A DNA stretch of 64,000 nucleotides from an uncultured Agathobaculum sp. (GCF_944384695.1 NZ_CALWUQ010000001.1:1-64000); one strand, 5' to 3'. Shown: positions 30,835 through 41,285, numbered from the stretch's first letter. A program made the numbers and translations. The notes: a model not told the origin generated them from the sequence alone.

Positions 30835-31206
30835 ATGAAAGGCAAACCGCTCGAAATGAGCCTGCTGTTCGACTTTTACGGCGAGACGCTCACGGAAAAA
30901 CAGCGCGAGCTGTTCGACCTGTATTATAATGAAGACCTTTCGCTGGCCGAGATTGCCGAGCACGCGGGCATCACCCGTCAGGGCGTGCGCGACAGCATCA
31001 AGCGCGCGGAACATGCGCTGCGCGAGATGGAGGAAAAGCTCGGTCTGGTCGCCCGCTACGGCGGCACCGAACGGTGCGCGGAGGAGCTTTCCCATCAGGT
31101 CACATTGCTCTGCGCGCTTAACGCCGACAAACTGCACAGCCGCGAGGCGGAGGACATCCTCTCCCGCATGGCGGCGCTGCTCGAACAGCTCAGGCAGGAG
31201 GCTTAA
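30835..31206 (+). CDS. ylxM: YlxM family helix-turn-helix protein associated with SRP
   Basis: This 123-residue protein has a sigma-factor-region-4-like helix-turn-helix: LTEKQRELFDLYYNEDLSLAEIAEHAGITRQGVRDSIKRAE lies at about residues 19-59, with the recognition helix at ITRQGVRD. YlxM proteins are encoded directly upstream of ffh in Firmicutes and modulate the signal recognition particle pathway in streptococci; DNA binding is assumed from the fold. The ATG at 30835 follows AGGGAGG. Ffh begins 1 bp after its stop. Confidence 0.93.
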   Translation: MKGKPLEMSLLFDFYGETLTEKQRELFDLYYNEDLSLAEIAEHAGITRQGVRDSIKRAEHALREMEEKLGLVARYGGTERCAEELSHQVTLLCALNADKLHSREAEDILSRMAALLEQLRQEA

Positions 31207-31207
31207 C

Positions 31208-32569
<1,362 letters not shown>

Positions 32570-32633
32570 CCCCCATTGTTTGTAAAGAAATTTACAATAG
32601 ATCAATTTCTATTTCAGAGGAGGTGAAACATCC

Positions 32634-32876
32634 ATGGTAAAGATCAGACTGCGCCGTCTGGGCGCGAAGAAGGCTCCGTTCTACCGCATCGTTGTTGCGG
32701 ATTCCCGTTATCCGCGTGACGGCCGCTTCATCGAAGAGATCGGCACCTATAACCCGCTGACCGACCCGGCTACCGTCAACGTTGACGCTGACCGTGCTCA
32801 GGAGTGGATCAAGAAGGGCGCTCAGCCGACCGATACGGTCCGCGGCATCCTGAAGAAGGCCGGTGTGCTGAATTGA
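32634..32876 (+). CDS. rpsP: 30S ribosomal protein S16
   Basis: This is an 80-residue ribosomal protein with the conserved start [20 protein letters not shown] and [19 protein letters not shown]. The ATG follows AGAGGAGGTGAAAC. It is part of the ffh-rpsP-khpA transcript. The spacer before it contains a small GTAAA/TTTAC hairpin without a T-tract, so readthrough from ffh is expected. Confidence 0.98.
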   Translation: MVKIRLRRLGAKKAPFYRIVVADSRYPRDGRFIEEIGTYNPLTDPATVNVDADRAQEWIKKGAQPTDTVRGILKKAGVLN

Positions 32877-32890
32877 GTGAGGCGAACGAA

Positions 32891-33121
32891 ATGAAAGAGT
32901 TGTTGACCTATATTGTCAAAAATCTGGTTTCCGAGCCGGATGCGATTGCCATCACCGAGGAGATCGACGGCGATAATGTCACCTTTTCCCTGCGCGTAGC
33001 GCCTGGGGACATGGGCCGCGTCATCGGTCGTCACGGCCGCATCGCAAAGGAAATCCGCACACTCATGAAAGCGGCAGGCAATCGCGAAAACAAGCGTGTA
33101 ACAGTCGATATCCTTGACTGA
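32891..33121 (+). CDS. khpA: KH-domain RNA-binding protein KhpA (YlqC)
   Basis: This is a 76-residue single type II KH domain. The GxxG loop reads IGRHGRI at about residues 46-52, followed by IRTLMKAAG. KhpA binds RNA with KhpB and influences cell-size control in Gram-positive bacteria. It is encoded 14 bp after rpsP, the standard order. The start at ATG 32891 follows GAGTGAGGCGAACGAA. A perfect terminator closes the unit. Confidence 0.95.
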   Translation: MKELLTYIVKNLVSEPDAIAITEEIDGDNVTFSLRVAPGDMGRVIGRHGRIAKEIRTLMKAAGNRENKRVTVDILD

Positions 33122-33160
33122 ATCGACGGGAACCCGGTTTCCGGCGAACAACGCCGTATA

Positions 33161-33189
33161 AAAATCGCCGCAGCGCGGCGATTTTTTTC
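33161..33189 (+). terminator. Terminator between khpA and rimM
   Basis: AAAATCGCCGC and GCGGCGATTTT form a stem around a short AGC loop, followed by T7. It splits the ancestral ffh-rpsP-khpA-rimM-trmD string into two expression levels. Confidence 0.9.
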
Positions 33190-33241
33190 TTATCCGCGCG
33201 CATTTCCGCGCGCCATCCCCCTTGGAAACGGAGGAGGCAAC

Positions 33242-33748
33242 ATGCCCAAACAATTTTTAGAGGCCGGCAAAATCGTCGGCACGCATGGCGTGCGCGGCGA
33301 CCTCAAGGTGCAGAGCTGGTGCGACAGCCCCGAGGTGCTGTGCGACTTTGACACCCTGTATCTGGATGAGAAAACACCCGTGACCGTGGAAAAGGCGCAA
33401 GTGCATAAAAACGTGGTGCTGATGCATCTCAAAGGCATCGACACGGTCGAAGCTGCCGAGGCCCTGCGCGGCCGCGTGCTGCATCTGGACCGTGCGGACG
33501 TGGAGCTGCCGGACGATTTGGTGTTCATTCAGGACATCCTCGGCTTTACCGTGCACGACCGCCGCACAAACCGTGACGTCGGCAAGCTGCGCGACGTGCT
33601 GACCACCAATCCGGCGCACGACATGTATGAAATCAAGACCACCGAGGGCCGTCTGGTCTATGTGCCGGCCGCTAAGCCCTTTTTGCAGGAAATCGACATG
33701 CAGGCAGGCGTGATTTATATCGAGAGCATCGAGGGATTGCTGGAATGA
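33242..33748 (+). CDS. rimM: 16S rRNA processing protein RimM
   Basis: RimM is a 168-residue 30S assembly factor that binds S19. The N-terminal barrel begins FLEAGKIVGTHGVRGDLKV, the PRC-barrel half contains DILGFTVHD, and the C-terminus has VYVPAAKPFLQEIDMQAGVI. The start ATG follows GGAGGAGGCAAC. It overlaps trmD by 4 bp. Confidence 0.96.
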   Translation: MPKQFLEAGKIVGTHGVRGDLKVQSWCDSPEVLCDFDTLYLDEKTPVTVEKAQVHKNVVLMHLKGIDTVEAAEALRGRVLHLDRADVELPDDLVFIQDILGFTVHDRRTNRDVGKLRDVLTTNPAHDMYEIKTTEGRLVYVPAAKPFLQEIDMQAGVIYIESIEGLLE

Positions 33749-34479
33749 AGATAGACATCATGACGCTGTTTCCCGAAATGATTGACGCGGTCATGCGGGA
33801 GAGCATCATCGGCCGCGCGCAGGAAAAGGGGCTGGTCGAGGTGCGTGCGACCAACATCCGCGACTACGCGCTCGACAAGCACCACAAGGCGGACGACGCG
33901 CCCTATGGCGGCGGCCGCGGGCAGGTCATGCTGGCGGAACCGCTTTACCTGTGCCATGAGGCACTTTGCGCGGGCGCGCATGTGCACACGGTGTTCCTGT
34001 CCGCGCAGGGGCGGCCGTTTGACCAGCAAAAAGCGCGTGAGCTGCTCGCGCACGAGCATTTCATTCTGGTCTGCGGACATTACGAGGGCATCGACCAGCG
34101 GTTTATCGACACATGCGTGGACGAGGAAATTTCCATCGGTGACTTTGTGCTGACCGGCGGCGAAATCCCCGCAATGGCGGTCGCGGACGCGGTGTGCCGC
34201 ATGGTGCCGGGCGTACTGCCCGATGAACAGGCGTTTACCGCCGAAAGCCACTGGGACGGGCTGCTCGAGCATCCGCAGTACACCCGCCCCGAGGTCTGGC
34301 GCGACCGCGCCGTGCCCGAGGTGCTGCTCTCCGGCCATCACGCCAATATCGAAGCGTGGCGGCGCGAGATGAGCCTGCGCCGCACCAAAGCCGACCGGCC
34401 CGACCTGTACGCGCGCTTTGTCCCACGCGACAAGCAGGACCAAAAAATCCTTGACAAAATCGAAAAGCCGGACGGCTGA
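33745..34479 (+). CDS. trmD: tRNA (guanine37-N1)-methyltransferase
   Basis: TrmD methylates G37 of tRNAs reading codons that start with C, preventing +1 frameshifts. The 244-residue SPOUT enzyme shows MKIDIMTLFPEMID at the N-terminus, the catalytic-loop residues in PYGGGRGQVM, and the knot region CGHYEGIDQRF and GDFVLTGGEIPAM. It overlaps rimM by 4 bp. The end of the gene is part of the terminator stem, with the TGA in the loop. Confidence 0.97.
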   Translation: MKIDIMTLFPEMIDAVMRESIIGRAQEKGLVEVRATNIRDYALDKHHKADDAPYGGGRGQVMLAEPLYLCHEALCAGAHVHTVFLSAQGRPFDQQKARELLAHEHFILVCGHYEGIDQRFIDTCVDEEISIGDFVLTGGEIPAMAVADAVCRMVPGVLPDEQAFTAESHWDGLLEHPQYTRPEVWRDRAVPEVLLSGHHANIEAWRREMSLRRTKADRPDLYARFVPRDKQDQKILDKIEKPDG

Positions 34480-34500
34480 ACCGTCCGGCTTATTATTTTG
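34464..34500. terminator. Terminator overlapping the trmD stop codon
   Basis: AAGCCGGACGG and CCGTCCGGCTT form a perfect 11-bp stem around a CTGAA loop that contains the trmD stop. TATTATTTT follows on the plus strand. The convergent kinase gene ends 4 bp away and may share it. Confidence 0.85.
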
Positions 34501-34503
34501 CCC

Positions 34504-35445
34504 TTACAGTATGTAGACCTGCGTGGTTTCGTACACCTCGTAGACCTTTTTCAGGGACGCCATTTCCGTACCCGCAAGGCGGCTGCACGCGCGCGCGGTC
34601 GCCACCGCATAGCGCGCCATCTCGTCAAACTTGAGCTTGTTGTTCATCGAATTGGCAATCGCACCAACCATTGCGTCGCCCGTGCCGACCGAGCCTTCGT
34701 CGTAAATCTTAGGATTGGTGTTGACATACAGCGCCTCGGATTCGTCCTTCGACACCAGCACCGCGCCCTCTTGGCTCATCGAAACGCACACTGCACGTGC
34801 GCCCATATCCAGCATCTTGCGCGCCGAAACCACGACCACCTCGGGGTCAGCGGAGGGCTTGTCGCCCACGGCCTCCGCCAGCTCGAAGATGTTGGGCTTG
34901 ACAAAGTCCGGCTCACATTTCAGCGCTTCGAGCAGCAGCTCCCCTTGCGCGTCGATAATCAGCTTGCAGCCGCGCTTTTTGATGAGCTTGCACAGCTTGC
35001 GGTAGTTTTTCAGCGGAAATTCCGGCGGCGTGGAACCTGCCAAAACGAAAATGTTCCCCTCATGCAGGTACATTTCCATGCGGTCGAGCAGGCGCAGGAA
35101 ATCTGCGTCCTCGATTTTATTGCCCGGTTCGTTGACCTCGGTGTGCCCGCCCTGCGCGTCGATAATCTGGGTATTGACACGCATCTGACCCGAAATATCA
35201 ACAAAATCATGGTGGATATCGCCGGATGTCAGCATATCCTTGACGATACGGCCATTTGTTCCTCCGCAAAAGCCCAGCGCAACACTGTTGCCGCCGAGCG
35301 CCTTGATTGCGCGGGATACATTGATGCCCTTGCCGCCCGGCTCCAGATGGCTGGATACCGCACGATTGAGCTTGCCGACCACAAGCGGATGCTCAATCCG
35401 CAGGGTACGGTCCAGCGCTGCGTTGAGCGTTATCGTGATAATCAT
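34504..35445 (-). CDS. 1-phosphofructokinase / tagatose-6-phosphate kinase family (PfkB)
   Basis: This 313-residue PfkB-type kinase belongs to the FruK/LacC branch. It begins MIITITLNAALDRTL, has the first PfkB signature GGKGINVSRAIKALGG and ends with the ATP-site motif GSVGTGDAMVGAI, whose Asp is the catalytic base. These enzymes phosphorylate fructose 1-phosphate or tagatose 6-phosphate; no PTS fructose genes are adjacent, so substrate is open. The start ATG at 35445 follows CAGGAGGGGCGCCCC. It has its own promoter (35485-35513). Confidence 0.92.
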   Translation of the reverse strand: MIITITLNAALDRTLRIEHPLVVGKLNRAVSSHLEPGGKGINVSRAIKALGGNSVALGFCGGTNGRIVKDMLTSGDIHHDFVDISGQMRVNTQIIDAQGGHTEVNEPGNKIEDADFLRLLDRMEMYLHEGNIFVLAGSTPPEFPLKNYRKLCKLIKKRGCKLIIDAQGELLLEALKCEPDFVKPNIFELAEAVGDKPSADPEVVVVSARKMLDMGARAVCVSMSQEGAVLVSKDESEALYVNTNPKIYDEGSVGTGDAMVGAIANSMNNKLKFDEMARYAVATARACSRLAGTEMASLKKVYEVYETTQVYIL

Positions 35446-35484
35446 GGGGCGCCCCTCCTGTTGTATATTTTTCTCTCGCTTTTT

Positions 35485-35513
35485 ATTTTACCGAATCGCG
35501 CGCGTAATGTAAA
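35485..35513 (-). promoter_or_regulatory. Promoter of the PfkB-type kinase
   Basis: On the minus strand, TTTACA (35513-35508) and TAAAAT (35490-35485) are separated by 17 bp. Confidence 0.7.
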
Positions 35514-35556
35514 TGGTTTTTGTAAAGATTCATGCAAAAGCTCTGCGCGCGCCGCC

Positions 35557-36345
35557 TCAAAATCCCATCTGCACCAATTCCTGCACAAGCCGCACATAAA
35601 AGCCGCGTACATCAAAACCATCGTCCGCCCCCTGTGCGTCGACCAGCTGCTGATGGCTCACGCCCTCGAGCGTGCCGCGATAGCGGCCCCAGCGGGCGGA
35701 TTCCGGCGTTACCAGCCCATCGCTGTCGCCGTGCGCGGGGTAAAACAGGCCATGCGTCAGCCGCATTGCGGCGTCCGCGTTGTTTTTGCCCAGCCGCGCG
35801 CCCCAGCTTTGATAGTAAACGCAGTTTGCATCCGGATGCGTGCGGTTAAACGCCTCCAGATAGGCAGGCGTAAGCTGTTCGCCCGCACGCAGCGCGTCCG
35901 GATTCCGGTCGCCGCTGCGCCGCCACCATGCATCATTACCGCGCGCCCAAACCGCAACGCCCGGCCGCGCACACAGCAGCAGCTCGGCCACGCGCGAGCC
36001 GCGGTTGGGGGTGGACAGCATCGTAAGTGACGCGACATATTTGCCGTATCCCATCGCGGAAATCAGATGGCGCGCTTCCAGCCCGCCTTTGGAATGCGCA
36101 ATGATATTGACGCGCTCACAGCCGTACAGATGCAGCATTTTGCGCACGGCTTCGGCCAGCTGCGCCGCGCCGGTTTCAATGCTGCCCCAAGCGTCCTGCC
36201 CGCCGAAGCAGATTTCCGCTCCCCGCGCGCGCAGCATATCGGGCACGCGACCCCACGGCACATACAGCCCGCCGTGCTCGGTCACGCCCAGACCGTGCGC
36301 CAGCAGGATGGGATAGCGGGTCTTGCAGTCCTGTTTGCGGCTCAT
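35557..36345 (-). CDS. Alpha/beta hydrolase, triacylglycerol-lipase/esterase-like
   Basis: This 262-residue hydrolase of the Bacillus/Pseudomonas lipase type has no signal peptide. The oxyanion region is PILLAHGLG near residue 13. The nucleophile elbow is AHSKGG (Ser near 103), followed by LEARHLI as in family I lipases. The Asp is in GDSDGLV (near 215) and the His in GVSHQQLVD (near 237). It overlaps rlmH by 4 bp at its start, so it is co-translated with it. The natural substrate is unknown; without a signal peptide it probably acts inside the cell. Confidence 0.85.
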   Translation of the reverse strand: MSRKQDCKTRYPILLAHGLGVTEHGGLYVPWGRVPDMLRARGAEICFGGQDAWGSIETGAAQLAEAVRKMLHLYGCERVNIIAHSKGGLEARHLISAMGYGKYVASLTMLSTPNRGSRVAELLLCARPGVAVWARGNDAWWRRSGDRNPDALRAGEQLTPAYLEAFNRTHPDANCVYYQSWGARLGKNNADAAMRLTHGLFYPAHGDSDGLVTPESARWGRYRGTLEGVSHQQLVDAQGADDGFDVRGFYVRLVQELVQMGF

Positions 36346-36824
36346 TTGTGATATTTGCCGCCCGCGGCGATGTTGAGCGCACGGTACAGCTGCTCAAGCA
36401 CCATCACGCGCGCAAGGTGGTGCGGGAAGGTCATCGGCGACATGGAAAGCCGCAGTGCGGCCCGCGCTTTGACTTTATCGGACAGTCCGCACGACCCGCC
36501 AATGACCAGACAAAGCCGGCTTGTACCGCTCACGGTCAGACGGCCGAGATAGTCTGCCAGCTGCTCGGAGGACATTTCCTTGCCCTCGACGCACAGCGCA
36601 ATCACCGCCGCGCCCTGCGGGATTTTCTCCGCAATGAGCGCCGCCTCCTTGTCCAGTGCCTGCCGGGTCTCCCCTTCCGAAGGCGTCTGCGGCAAGCGCT
36701 GCTCGGGCAGCTCCACCATCTCTAATTTACAATATGCGCCGAGACGCTTGACATATTCGCGCACAGCGTCCGCCCAAAATTTTTCTCCGAGCTTGCCCAC
36801 GCAAATCAGCCGGACAGCGAGCAT
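36342..36824 (-). CDS. rlmH: 23S rRNA (pseudouridine1915-N3)-methyltransferase RlmH
   Basis: This 160-residue SPOUT methyltransferase modifies pseudouridine 1915 in helix 69. Family features are the N-terminal VGKLGEKFW, the SAM-binding knot LVIGGSCGLSDKVKARA and the C-terminal FPHHLARVMVLEQLYRA. It overlaps walJ by 19 bp and the esterase gene by 4 bp. rlmH next to walJ is a frequent Firmicutes neighbour of the wal locus. Confidence 0.96.
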   Translation of the reverse strand: MLAVRLICVGKLGEKFWADAVREYVKRLGAYCKLEMVELPEQRLPQTPSEGETRQALDKEAALIAEKIPQGAAVIALCVEGKEMSSEQLADYLGRLTVSGTSRLCLVIGGSCGLSDKVKARAALRLSMSPMTFPHHLARVMVLEQLYRALNIAAGGKYHK

Positions 36825-37615
36825 ACCGCTTCCTCCCCAAACAAAACCGGTGCGTCCATGCGCTCGCGCGGCGCAACCTGCACCGTGCAGTCGGGCAGGC
36901 CGTGCAGCGCATTCATCGTCTGCTGCAAAGCAAGCGCCGGCATGTTGTTCTTTTCACTCAGGTGCGCCAGCACCAGATTACGCGCGCCGTGCCGCACCAA
37001 ATCGGCCGCGAACACCGCACAGTCCGGGTTGGACAGGTGGCCCGCCGGCCCCGCCACACGCATCTTGAGCGGATACGGATACGGCCCTGCCTGTAGCATA
37101 TGCGGGTCGTGATTGCTCTCCAGCACCACAGTCTCACAGCCGCGCAGCAGCTCAGCCGCCTCACGCGGTACAAAGCCCAAGTCGGTGGCAAAGCCGAACC
37201 GGTGGCTGCCGTGTTCGAGTATGTAACCGACGCTGTCCGCCGCGTCGTGCGGCGTGGCAAAGGTTGCGATGTCCACATCGCGCACCCAGAAGCCGTCCCC
37301 GCTGTCAAATTCGTTCAGGCGGTCGGCACAGGACGCATCCTTTGCCGCCAGCGCCTCGGCCGTACCGCGCGAGGCAAACACCGGCGCTTTCGCCTTTTTC
37401 AGAAACATCGGCAGCCCTTTGACATGGTCGATATGCTCATGCGTGAGCAGGACGGCGGAAACATCCGCAAGTTCAAGGCCGAGTCCGGCCAGCGCCGTGG
37501 TAATCTTGCGCAGCGAAACGCCCAAATCAATCAGAATCGCCGTTCCGTCCACCATATACAGGCCGCAGTTACCCGCCGACCCGCTTGCAATGCTGTAATA
37601 ATACCGCTCCGCCAA
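36806..37615 (-). CDS. walJ: Metallo-beta-lactamase-fold hydrolase WalJ (YycJ)
   Basis: This 269-residue MBL-fold protein shows SGSAGNCGLYMVDG near its start and the metal motif THEHIDHVKG (HxHxDH). Further metal ligands are in TPHDAADSVGY and the late AHLSEKN. YycJ/WalJ is a 5'-exonuclease-type MBL protein linked to DNA replication and repair in Gram-positives. The start is TTG 37615, nine bases after AAAGGAG; a TTG eight codons earlier has no ribosome binding site. It follows murA rather than walI, an unusual break of the wal order. Confidence 0.9.
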   Translation of the reverse strand: MAERYYYSIASGSAGNCGLYMVDGTAILIDLGVSLRKITTALAGLGLELADVSAVLLTHEHIDHVKGLPMFLKKAKAPVFASRGTAEALAAKDASCADRLNEFDSGDGFWVRDVDIATFATPHDAADSVGYILEHGSHRFGFATDLGFVPREAAELLRGCETVVLESNHDPHMLQAGPYPYPLKMRVAGPAGHLSNPDCAVFAADLVRHGARNLVLAHLSEKNNMPALALQQTMNALHGLPDCTVQVAPRERMDAPVLFGEEAVCSLSG

Positions 37616-37681
37616 TGCTGAAACTCCTTTGCTTTCCAAAACAGCGGAGAGGTTGCCCCCTCCGCTGTATCCATTCCTTTT

Positions 37682-38977
37682 TTACGCGCGCTCGGCAGCG
37701 CCCATGGAATCCGGAATCTCGGAGCGGTACATATCCGCACCCAGCGCCACGAATTTCTCCACCAGCGTCTCATAGCCGCGCTCAATATTCTGCACCTGCT
37801 CGACCTCGGTCACGCCCTTGGCCGCAAGGCCCGCGATGACCATGGCTGCGCCCGCGCGCAGGTCGTGCGCACGCACCGGTGCGCCCTTAAATTCCTCTAC
37901 GCCCTCAATGACCGCGATTTTGCCGTCGACATGGATGTTCGCACCCATGCGCGCCAGCTCCTCGGTATAGCGGTAACGGCTGTCCCATACGCCCTCGGTG
38001 ACGATGCTCGTGCCTTCGGCAAGGCACAGCGCGGTCGTCATCTGCGGCTGCATATCGGTCGGGAAGCCCGGATAGGGCATGGTCTTGATGTTGGTCTTGG
38101 TCAGACGGCCCTCACGGCGCACGAGCACCGCGTCGTCAAACTCGGTGACCTCGACGTTCATCTCCTTGAGCTTTGCCGTGATGCACTCCAGATGCTTCGG
38201 GATGACGTTCTTGACCAGCACCGAACCGCCGCAGGCCGCAACCGCCGCCATGAACGTACCGGCCTCAATCTGGTCGGGGATGATGGAATAGCTGCCGCCG
38301 TGCAGACGCTCGACGCCGCGAATCTTGATGACGTCCGTACCGGCGCCCTTGACGTTCGCGCCCATCGCGTTGAGGAAGTTCGCCAAATCGACGATATGCG
38401 GTTCCTTGGCGCAGTTTTCCATGATGGTCTGGCCCTTTGCCAGCACGGCTGCAAGCATGATATTCATGGTTGCGCCGACAGACACCACGTCAAAATAGAT
38501 ATGTGCGCCGTGCAGACCCTCTTCGGGGGCCTCGGCGCGGATGTAACCGCCCTTGGGCAGCGTCACGCGGGCGCCCAGCGCTTCAAAGCCCTTGATATGC
38601 TGGTCAATCGGGCGCACGCCGCCGAAATTGCAGCCGCCCGGCATGGCGACCTCGGCAAAGCCGTACTTGCCGAGCAGCACACCGAGCAGATAATAGGAAG
38701 CGCGCAGCTTGCGCTCCAGCTCGTGCGGCTTGAGGCTGGGGTGCTGTGTGTTCTGGATTTCCACCGTTGTTGCGTTGAGCAGCCGAATCTGCGCGCCCAA
38801 TTCGCGCATGATTTCCAGCTGCAGCGTCACATCAATAATCTTGGGCACATTCTCAATGCGAACCGGGCCGTCCGCCAGCAGCGCTGCCGGGACAATCGCA
38901 ACCGCCGCGTTCTTCGCGCCGGAGATTGTGACCTCTCCATTGAGCGTTTTACCGCCGTTGATTACATATTTGGTCAA
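37682..38977 (-). CDS. murA: UDP-N-acetylglucosamine 1-carboxyvinyltransferase MurA
   Basis: MurA commits UDP-GlcNAc to peptidoglycan by adding enolpyruvate from PEP. The 431-residue enzyme begins TKYVINGGKTLNGEVTISGA (residues 2-21) and has KNAA. The catalytic Cys116 is in MPGGCNFGG, so it should be fosfomycin-sensitive at the active site. The C-terminal RAGAAMVIAGLAA is typical. The start is TTG 38977 with GAGGAG nine bases upstream. It lies between walI and walJ and has its own extended -10 promoter (39092-39097), which ties cell-wall precursor synthesis physically to the wall-stress regulator. Confidence 0.97.
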   Translation of the reverse strand: MTKYVINGGKTLNGEVTISGAKNAAVAIVPAALLADGPVRIENVPKIIDVTLQLEIMRELGAQIRLLNATTVEIQNTQHPSLKPHELERKLRASYYLLGVLLGKYGFAEVAMPGGCNFGGVRPIDQHIKGFEALGARVTLPKGGYIRAEAPEEGLHGAHIYFDVVSVGATMNIMLAAVLAKGQTIMENCAKEPHIVDLANFLNAMGANVKGAGTDVIKIRGVERLHGGSYSIIPDQIEAGTFMAAVAACGGSVLVKNVIPKHLECITAKLKEMNVEVTEFDDAVLVRREGRLTKTNIKTMPYPGFPTDMQPQMTTALCLAEGTSIVTEGVWDSRYRYTEELARMGANIHVDGKIAVIEGVEEFKGAPVRAHDLRAGAAMVIAGLAAKGVTEVEQVQNIERGYETLVEKFVALGADMYRSEIPDSMGAAERA

Positions 38978-39091
38978 ACCTACCTACTCCTCACTGTTGC
39001 AATACGCGTAACCGTCGCGTGAACTGTCTTGCTACTGTATTCTATGAGCGGACGCGCGCATGCGTGCGCCCGCAAATTTTCTCACCAATCT

Positions 39092-39120
39092 ATTGTACCA
39101 CAATTTTTGATAAAGGAAAG
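39092..39120 (-). promoter_or_regulatory. murA promoter (extended -10)
   Basis: On the minus strand the -10 is TACAAT (39097-39092) preceded by TGG, an extended TGn element. The -35 region (TTTCCT or CTTTCC near 39115-39120) is poor. It lies 114 bp before the TTG start, leaving a leader with no evident ORF. Confidence 0.55.
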
Positions 39121-39136
39121 TTTTTTTTCAATTTTC

Positions 39137-39952
39137 CTAATCTATAATCGTTTTTTTGGCACAATCCACCAAATATTCACCCGAATCGGTTGCAATCTTC
39201 CAAGTCGGCGTAAGCTGTAAACGGCGGTTGCTGTCCACCTCCATACGGTAACCGACGGTCATGGATATAATCTCCTGTACGTCCTGCGCGCGCGCGGCAA
39301 ATTCCAGCAGCGCGTCCGCCGCATTGCAGGAAACGCCGCTGCCGCGCACGGTGGTATACGGCGTGCCGAAGCTCCAAAGCCCGGTGAGGGTCACGCCGCC
39401 GTCCTCGTCAAAATGCAGCGTCAGCACGCGGTTGTGCACCGGCTGGCCCGCAACCGTGCCGGTCATCGTAACGGTCAGCCCATCCGCGTGCAGCGACTCG
39501 TCCTCCGCTTGCAGGCCCCAATCAGCAAACAGCTGCCGCGCTGTGCGCAGCGCCGCCGCCTCATCCGCAGGCGCAGCTTGACCGGTCTTGTATTCCGCCT
39601 GCACCGTGCCGTCCGCGCGCCACTCAATCCGGCCGCTGTCGCTTTGCAGCAGCACCGTGCCGTCCTCCTGCTCGGTGCGCTCGGCCTGCTCGCCCAGCAT
39701 CGCCTGCGCGACCAGCTCTTCATCCACGCGGCTGCGGTCGAGCGACAGCGTGGGCAGCACCTTGTCCTGCGGCAGGCGGAACGCATCGTCCAGCTCTCTG
39801 CCGTACTCCTGCGTCAGCGTGCGCAAATTCGCCTCCAGTTCTTCCCCGCGCTGGCGGTTCTGCCAGAGCTTGATGCCGAAATTGCCCAGCAGAAACAGGT
39901 TGACCGCCAGCAGGATGACAATCAGCACATTTTTTACTTTATCCCATTGCAA
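39137..39952 (-). CDS. walI: WalI/YycI-like regulatory protein of the WalRK system
   Basis: This 271-residue protein has one N-terminal membrane helix (VLIVILLAVNLFLLGNFGI) and an extracytoplasmic domain with tandem YycI-type repeats. The C-terminal sequence LQLTPTWKIATDSGEYLVD fits the family. WalI and WalH sit in the membrane and modulate WalK. It follows walH after 16 bp and is the last gene of the transcript; the murA promoter begins 17 bp after its stop codon. Sequence divergence from Bacillus YycI is high, so the call relies partly on gene order. Confidence 0.82.
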   Translation of the reverse strand: MQWDKVKNVLIVILLAVNLFLLGNFGIKLWQNRQRGEELEANLRTLTQEYGRELDDAFRLPQDKVLPTLSLDRSRVDEELVAQAMLGEQAERTEQEDGTVLLQSDSGRIEWRADGTVQAEYKTGQAAPADEAAALRTARQLFADWGLQAEDESLHADGLTVTMTGTVAGQPVHNRVLTLHFDEDGGVTLTGLWSFGTPYTTVRGSGVSCNAADALLEFAARAQDVQEIISMTVGYRMEVDSNRRLQLTPTWKIATDSGEYLVDCAKKTIID

Positions 39953-39968
39953 GCGGCTTCACCTCCCG

Positions 39969-41285
39969 TCAGCCTGCGCTGTTCAGATAGAAGCGCGCGG
40001 GGACATACGCTCCGTCCTCCCGTGCGCGGTAAGCGACCATCAGGCCGCACGCTTCTCCCATCGCGCCCGCAGCCGCCTGCCGCGCGGGCAGGACGATGCG
40101 GCTGGTATCCTGCGCGGCAAAGCGCTGCAAACGCACCGTTGCGGAAACCAGCGCACCGCCCTCAAACGTGAAGGTGGCAAAATCGTTTTCGCCCAGCACC
40201 GGCACGCCGCCATACATCTGCGAAAAGACCAGCGTGGTCTGTCCTTCCTCCTGCACCGCCGCGTACAGCGAGGCGTGCGTGTTGGTCTCGCCCACCCGCA
40301 GCGCCGCGTCCAGAATCAGGCGGGCGCAGTCCATCTGCGCATCCAGCGCGGACTGACCGCTGACCTCGCCTTCCTCAAACGCACGCACCGTGGTGTTTTC
40401 CGCCGAGGAAGCGTATTGCAGCAGGCCCGCGGCGCCCACGCGCAGCGTGCTTACATTGTCCACAAATACACGCACCTGGTCGTTTTGCTCGGCATAAAAA
40501 TCCGCATAGGCGGTGAAACCGAACGCTTGCAGCAATTCCTCCAACCCGGTACCGCTCCGGGTGGAAAACAGGTTGAGCGGTTGGGTACCCAGCAGCGGCA
40601 GGGACAGCGCTTCGCTCTCAAACAGCAGCGTTTCCGGGTACACCGCATACGCCTCGCCCGAAAACTTGCAGGTCAGGCCGCGGAAGGCATCCTGCGCGCT
40701 TTCCAGCACGCTTTTATCCGCCTTGGCCGGAGCGGCATACAGGGCGCCGTCTGCCGTGCGCACAAACAGGCGCTCCGTGCCCGCCGCATAGAGGAGCGTC
40801 TCCACGTATGTCTCGCTGCCGTCCTCCCAGACGCCGCCCATCCAGCCCGCGATTGCCCCCAGCGGAATCGCGCCGTGATAGCGCAATTCGGCGCAGTCGC
40901 CCGCGCGCAGCGCCGCGTTCAGCTCCTCGGGCGCGGCGGGAACCAGCTCGCTGCCCGTCAGCACCTGCGCCCACAAATCGCGCATGGCTGCCACCGCCGC
41001 ATCAATCTCCGTGACGTTATACTGCACCCCGTACAGCTGCCCGTCCACCGTCAGCGCAAGCTGCACCGGTTCGGCAGCGGCCACACCCGACGAGCGCAGC
41101 TCATAGCCCACCGCGCCGCCGAACAGATGGTCGTGCGCGCGCCGCAGCAGGCTGTCCGCCGGCATTTGCGCCACGTTCAGCCCGGTCAGCCAATTGGCGG
41201 CGCAAAGTGTGAGCAGCAGCATTACCAGCACAATCAGCGACACATTTTTCGCCGTGTTTTTGACCGAACGCTGCGCGCCTCTCAT
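39969..41285 (-). CDS. walH: WalH/YycH-like regulatory protein of the WalRK system
   Basis: This 438-residue protein has an N-terminal membrane helix (NVSLIVLVMLLLTLCAANWL) and a large extracytoplasmic part, as in YycH. The central LLFESEALSLPLLGTQPLNLF and the C-terminal GGVPVLGENDFATFTFEGG suit the family's beta-propeller-like and YycI-like domains. Its start overlaps the walK stop by 4 bp. Identification is mainly from position between walK and walI plus topology; direct similarity is weak by eye. Confidence 0.8.
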   Translation of the reverse strand: MRGAQRSVKNTAKNVSLIVLVMLLLTLCAANWLTGLNVAQMPADSLLRRAHDHLFGGAVGYELRSSGVAAAEPVQLALTVDGQLYGVQYNVTEIDAAVAAMRDLWAQVLTGSELVPAAPEELNAALRAGDCAELRYHGAIPLGAIAGWMGGVWEDGSETYVETLLYAAGTERLFVRTADGALYAAPAKADKSVLESAQDAFRGLTCKFSGEAYAVYPETLLFESEALSLPLLGTQPLNLFSTRSGTGLEELLQAFGFTAYADFYAEQNDQVRVFVDNVSTLRVGAAGLLQYASSAENTTVRAFEEGEVSGQSALDAQMDCARLILDAALRVGETNTHASLYAAVQEEGQTTLVFSQMYGGVPVLGENDFATFTFEGGALVSATVRLQRFAAQDTSRIVLPARQAAAGAMGEACGLMVAYRAREDGAYVPARFYLNSAG